Source: Verrucomicrobiia bacterium
GTDB lineage: Bacteria > Verrucomicrobiota > Verrucomicrobiia > Limisphaerales > DTLC01
Length of the DNA: 8,604 nucleotides
Assembly (NCBI GenBank): GCA_025061935.1
Contig: JANWZY010000119.1
Coordinates: 1-8,604 of the forward strand
Reading direction: 5' to 3'
Numbering within the stretch: the first letter of the stretch is position 1; each line of letters begins with the position of its first letter. Of this stretch, positions 6,385-8,604 are shown piece after piece. The notes under the pieces were generated by a model that worked only from the letters and a program-made list of their open reading frames with translations, was not told the origin of the DNA and did no database searches. The position numbers and the translations under genes are program-made.

Positions 6385-6957
6385 GAGTTCACCATCATCG
6401 CTCCGGGTGTGCTCGGCACGAACTACGTGGATACGGGCGTCACCAACGGAATCACTTACTACTATGTGGTCACGGGTGTGCGCGCCGGATGCGAAAGCAC
6501 TAACTCGCATTGCGTCTCCGCCACGCCAGCATGCACGCCGCCACCCAAACCGACATTGAGTTACAACACACCGATATATGCCGGAATGACGCTATACTTA
6601 AGTGCTACAAGTGCGCCGGGCGTAATGTACATCTGGGAAGGCCCCAACGGCTTCAATTCGACGAATCAAAACCCTGTAGTACCAAATGCGACCGAACAGG
6701 CGAGCGGCAAATACACCGTTGTCGCAATGCGCGACGGGTGTGCCTCGGTTCCAGCCACGCTCGATGTGGTCGTTCAACCTCCAGTACGACTAAGCTTCGA
6801 GGTCAAGGGCGACGCGATTGTGCTCGATTGGCCGCACGGGACACTGCTCTGGGCCACGAACATTACCGGGCCGTGGCACGTGCACTCCGGTGCCTCTGCA
6901 CCCTACACCAATCCGATGCGCGCACCTCAAGAGTTCTTCCGAGTGCAGTTGCAGTAA
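6385..6957 (+). pseudogene. Disconnected C-terminal part of the GH16 protein (Fn3 remainder, Ig/PKD-like domain, shared tail)
   Basis: Directly after the TAA at 6382-6384 the same frame stays open for 190 residues to TAA 6955-6957. It resumes inside the Fn3 domain (E-F-T-I-I, then N-Y-V-D-T-G-V-T-N-G and Y-Y-Y-V-V). An Ig/PKD-like domain with paired cysteines follows (Y-I-W-E-G-P-N-G-F, then G-K-Y-T-V-V-A and D-G-C-A-S-V). It ends with the beta-rich tail found on the other secreted proteins (I-V-L-D-W, F-F-R-V-Q-L-Q). There is no ATG or ribosome-binding site at its head and no signal peptide; the earliest in-frame candidate start is GTG 6409, in the middle of a domain. It is therefore best read as the cut-off 3' part of the GH16 gene rather than a separate gene, unless the stop is a sequence error or is read through. 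Confidence 0.85.
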
Positions 6958-6963
6958 CGCCGC

Positions 6964-7002
6964 AGCCGGTTCCTTAAGACACATACAGCGCACCGGCTTT
7001 TT
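6964..7002 (+). terminator. Probable intrinsic terminator after the GH16 locus
   Basis: AGCCGGT (6964-6970) pairs perfectly with ACCGGCT (6992-6998), followed by a T-rich run (five T's at 6998-7002, then CTT). The 21-base loop is longer than usual, which lowers confidence. Its place just after the stop at 6957 suits the end of the complete GH16 reading frame. Confidence 0.55.
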
Positions 7003-7008
7003 CTTGCT

Positions 7009-7021
7009 CGCAATAATTGCG
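7009..7021. promoter_or_regulatory. 13-bp palindrome CGCAATAATTGCG with a -10-like hexamer
   Basis: CGCAAT and ATTGCG flank a single central A. It lies between the probable terminator and the NYN-domain gene. AATAAT at 7012-7017 differs from the -10 consensus at one base, but no good -35 is found 16-18 bp upstream. It is a candidate operator or core promoter only. Confidence 0.3.
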
Positions 7022-7062
7022 CGCATCAACTTAAACTCGGCACGTTCGAACATGAGCAACTT

Positions 7063-7069
7063 GGAAGGA
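7063..7069 (+). promoter_or_regulatory. Shine-Dalgarno GGAAGGA favouring the ATG at 7079
   Basis: GGAAGGA ends nine bases before ATG 7079. The other in-frame ATG at 7052 has no such site. It is the only clear Shine-Dalgarno seen upstream of a start in this window, so it supports but does not prove the shorter start. Confidence 0.5.
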
Positions 7070-7078
7070 ACTGCAACA

Positions 7079-7858
7079 ATGGCGGTGTTTCTCGACCTCG
7101 AAAACATCGCCCTTGGCGTGCGCGAGGCGAACTACCCCACGTTCGACATCCAAAAGGTATTGGAACGCCTCCTGCTCCGCGGCAACATTGTCGTGAAAAA
7201 AGCCTATTGCGACTTCGAACGGTTCAAAGAGTTCAAGCGGCCGTTGCATGAAGCCGCGTTCGAGTTGATCGAAATACCGCACGTGCGTCAATCGGGCAAA
7301 AACTCTGCTGACATACGAATGGTGGTTGACGCGCTAGACCTATGCTACACAAAAAGCCACGTGGACACGTTCGTGATCATAAGTGGCGACTCGGATTTTT
7401 CCCCACTGGTAAGCAAGCTGCGCGAAAACGCCAAAAAAGTCATAGGCGTGGGCGTCAAAAGCTCGACTTCCGACCTCTTCCTGAATAATTGCGACGAATT
7501 TATCTATTACGACGATTTGGTGCGCGCCGAGGCCGCACGGTTGCACCGGCGCGCATCGGCACCGCCACACACGCCGCTAAAGCGTCACGACGGACCGCTG
7601 AAAGGCCCGCCACCCGAAAAAGCGTTCGACCTCGTACTATCAACGCTTGACGCGCTCAGCCAGGAACGCGACCCGACCGAACCGATCTGGGGCTCGATGA
7701 TCAAACAGGCGATAAAGCGCAGGAACCCGGGCTTCAACGAGCGCGCCTTCGGGTTCAGGTCTTTCAATGAGTTGCTTGAAGCCGCCCAAAACCGCGGCCT
7801 CCTTAAACTGGTACCGGACGAAAAGTCCGGCGGCTACATCGTGCAGCCACTGGATTAA
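7079..7858 (+). CDS. NYN-domain (PIN-like, LabA/DUF88 family) putative RNase with C-terminal OST-HTH/LOTUS-like region
   Basis: Probably a cytoplasmic RNA-binding or RNA-cleaving protein; the biological target is unknown. From ATG 7079 it has 259 residues and no signal peptide or membrane segment. The NYN domain spans about residues 1-155. Its acidic residues fit the PIN-like metal site: Asp6 in F-L-D-L-E-N, Asp78 and Asp84 in S-A-D-I-R-M-V-V-D-A, and Asp104/Asp106 in S-G-D-S-D-F. The motif S-G-K-N-S-A-D-I-R is typical of the LabA-like group. A basic, proline-rich linker (about 156-181) leads to residues 182-258. There, W-G-S-M-I-K-Q-A-I-K-R-R-N-P-G-F, then F-G-F-R-S-F-N-E-L-L and a G-G-Y-I-V end match an OST-HTH/LOTUS winged-helix, a fold that binds RNA. 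ATG 7052 would add nine residues. The next gene starts 41 bases downstream on the same strand. Confidence 0.9.
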   Translation: MAVFLDLENIALGVREANYPTFDIQKVLERLLLRGNIVVKKAYCDFERFKEFKRPLHEAAFELIEIPHVRQSGKNSADIRMVVDALDLCYTKSHVDTFVIISGDSDFSPLVSKLRENAKKVIGVGVKSSTSDLFLNNCDEFIYYDDLVRAEAARLHRRASAPPHTPLKRHDGPLKGPPPEKAFDLVLSTLDALSQERDPTEPIWGSMIKQAIKRRNPGFNERAFGFRSFNELLEAAQNRGLLKLVPDEKSGGYIVQPLD

Positions 7859-7899
7859 CCTGGCCAGAATTGTCCAACGCAGCTCAATGCAGTTGTCAA

Positions 7900-8604
7900 A
7901 TGAGTAACCGCAGACTCGCTTTCGTTTACTCGCCACTTGCAGAGCAGTTAAGCTACCCACCAGAGTGCCCATTCAAAACGCACCGGGCGGTACTGGCGCG
8001 CCAGCGACTGCGCGCCCTCGGGCTGCTAGGCTCGAAAGACCATTTCGAGATTAACACAGAGCCGGCCACTCGCTATGCCCTCGAAAGGTTCCATACCCCA
8101 CGTTATTTGGACGAACTCCAGCGCGCCGCCAAGGGCGACCTGACGCCAACCGGACTTCAAATGGGCTTGGGCGGGCCGGATACACCCGTGTTCCCAGCGA
8201 TGTACGATTACGGCGCGCTCGCATGCGGCGCATCGCTTAAGGCCGCTGAAGTTATCCTCACCGGCGACGCAGAAGTGGCGTTTAACCTGCTCGGCGGGTT
8301 CCACCACGCCATGCCCGAGTTAGCGGCGGGGTTTTGCTACCTCAATGATGCGGTCCTGGCGTGTGACAGGCTCGCCTCAGCGGGGAAACGTGTATTCTAT
8401 CTCGACATTGACGCACACCACGGCGACGGCGTCCAAGCCGCATTCTACAACCGGAGCGATGTGATGACTGTCTCACTGCACGAGACTGGCCGGGCCTTGT
8501 TCCCTTGGGGTGGGTTCGAAGACGAAATTGGAACCGGATCAGGCCTGGGCTACAACGTAAATCTGTCCTTGCCCCCCGGCACCTTCGATGAAGCGTATCT
8601 GACT
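7900..8604 (+). CDS. Histone deacetylase / AcuC-family deacetylase (3' partial)
   Basis: A zinc-dependent hydrolase of the arginase/deacetylase fold. Bacterial members remove acetyl groups from protein lysines (AcuC acts on acetyl-CoA synthetase) or from polyamines and other small amides. Starting at ATG 7900, 235 residues are visible and the frame is still open at the right edge. No signal peptide is present. The active-site features seen are the histidine pair His135-His136 in G-G-F-H-H-A, G-F-C-Y-L-N-D-A, and D-I-D-A-H-H-G-D-G-V-Q with Asp171 and His173 as zinc ligands. The third ligand (an Asp in the usual D-x-L-x-x-D-P-L-G-x-L region) and the catalytic Tyr would lie beyond the window. 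Family members are usually 300-400 residues, so roughly two thirds is present. The 41-base gap to the NYN gene, with no clear terminator, allows co-transcription. No clear Shine-Dalgarno is seen. The substrate cannot be assigned. Confidence 0.93.
   Translation, partial: MSNRRLAFVYSPLAEQLSYPPECPFKTHRAVLARQRLRALGLLGSKDHFEINTEPATRYALERFHTPRYLDELQRAAKGDLTPTGLQMGLGGPDTPVFPAMYDYGALACGASLKAAEVILTGDAEVAFNLLGGFHHAMPELAAGFCYLNDAVLACDRLASAGKRVFYLDIDAHHGDGVQAAFYNRSDVMTVSLHETGRALFPWGGFEDEIGTGSGLGYNVNLSLPPGTFDEAYLT

Noticed and set aside
6409..6957. Independent 182-residue protein starting at GTG 6409
   Set aside because: The start falls inside an Fn3 strand, lacks a ribosome-binding site and signal peptide, and the frame is continuous with the GH16 gene across one stop codon.
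6818..7078. Longer NYN protein starting at GTG 6818
   Set aside because: This extension would overlap the GH16 tail and the probable terminator. Its translation is unlike any NYN N-terminus, and the domain starts right at ATG 7079.
7875..7895. Hairpin between the NYN and deacetylase genes (CAACGCA with TGC-A-GTTG)
   Set aside because: The stem has a bulge, there is no T run after it, and it sits against the next ATG, so it is not a credible terminator.

Overview
The window looks like a chromosome segment from a GC-rich member of the Verrucomicrobiota (or a close PVC relative), probably a polysaccharide degrader. This is an inference from four observations: large secreted glycoside hydrolases with Ig, Fn3 and malectin-type accessory domains; a recurring C-terminal beta-rich tail ending in an aromatic-x-R/T-[LV]-like motif; a PEP-CTERM protein; and poor Shine-Dalgarno use at most starts. 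All recognised genes lie on the plus strand.

Layout. Positions 2-349 are the 3' end of a secreted protein with a carbohydrate-binding-like segment. Positions 412-1752 encode a GH53 endo-beta-1,4-galactanase with both catalytic glutamates visible. A 429-base non-coding gap follows; it ends in a good promoter preceded by a 12-bp direct repeat. Positions 2182-3867 and 3948-4604 encode two secreted proteins that share an unnamed N-terminal domain of about 175 residues, about two thirds identical. The first carries Ig and CBM-like domains plus the tail; the second is short and ends in a PEP-CTERM anchor. A perfect 9-bp inverted repeat covers the -35 box of the second gene. A strong intrinsic terminator then lies almost against the start of a GH16 enzyme (4669-6384).

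The GH16 gene is interrupted by an in-frame TAA at 6382. The same frame continues for another 190 codons (rest of an Fn3 domain, an Ig/PKD-like domain and the shared tail), so the enzyme appears to have been truncated by a point nonsense mutation, or to contain a sequence error. After a probable terminator come two unrelated cytoplasmic genes: a NYN-domain (LabA/DUF88-like) putative RNase with a C-terminal OST-HTH/LOTUS-like region, and a histone-deacetylase/AcuC-family protein that runs off the right edge.

The first two thirds therefore form a secreted glycan-degradation and surface-display locus (galactan by GH53, beta-glucan or related by GH16, plus binding proteins). The last third is intracellular. 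I found no tRNA, rRNA, CRISPR array or transposase.
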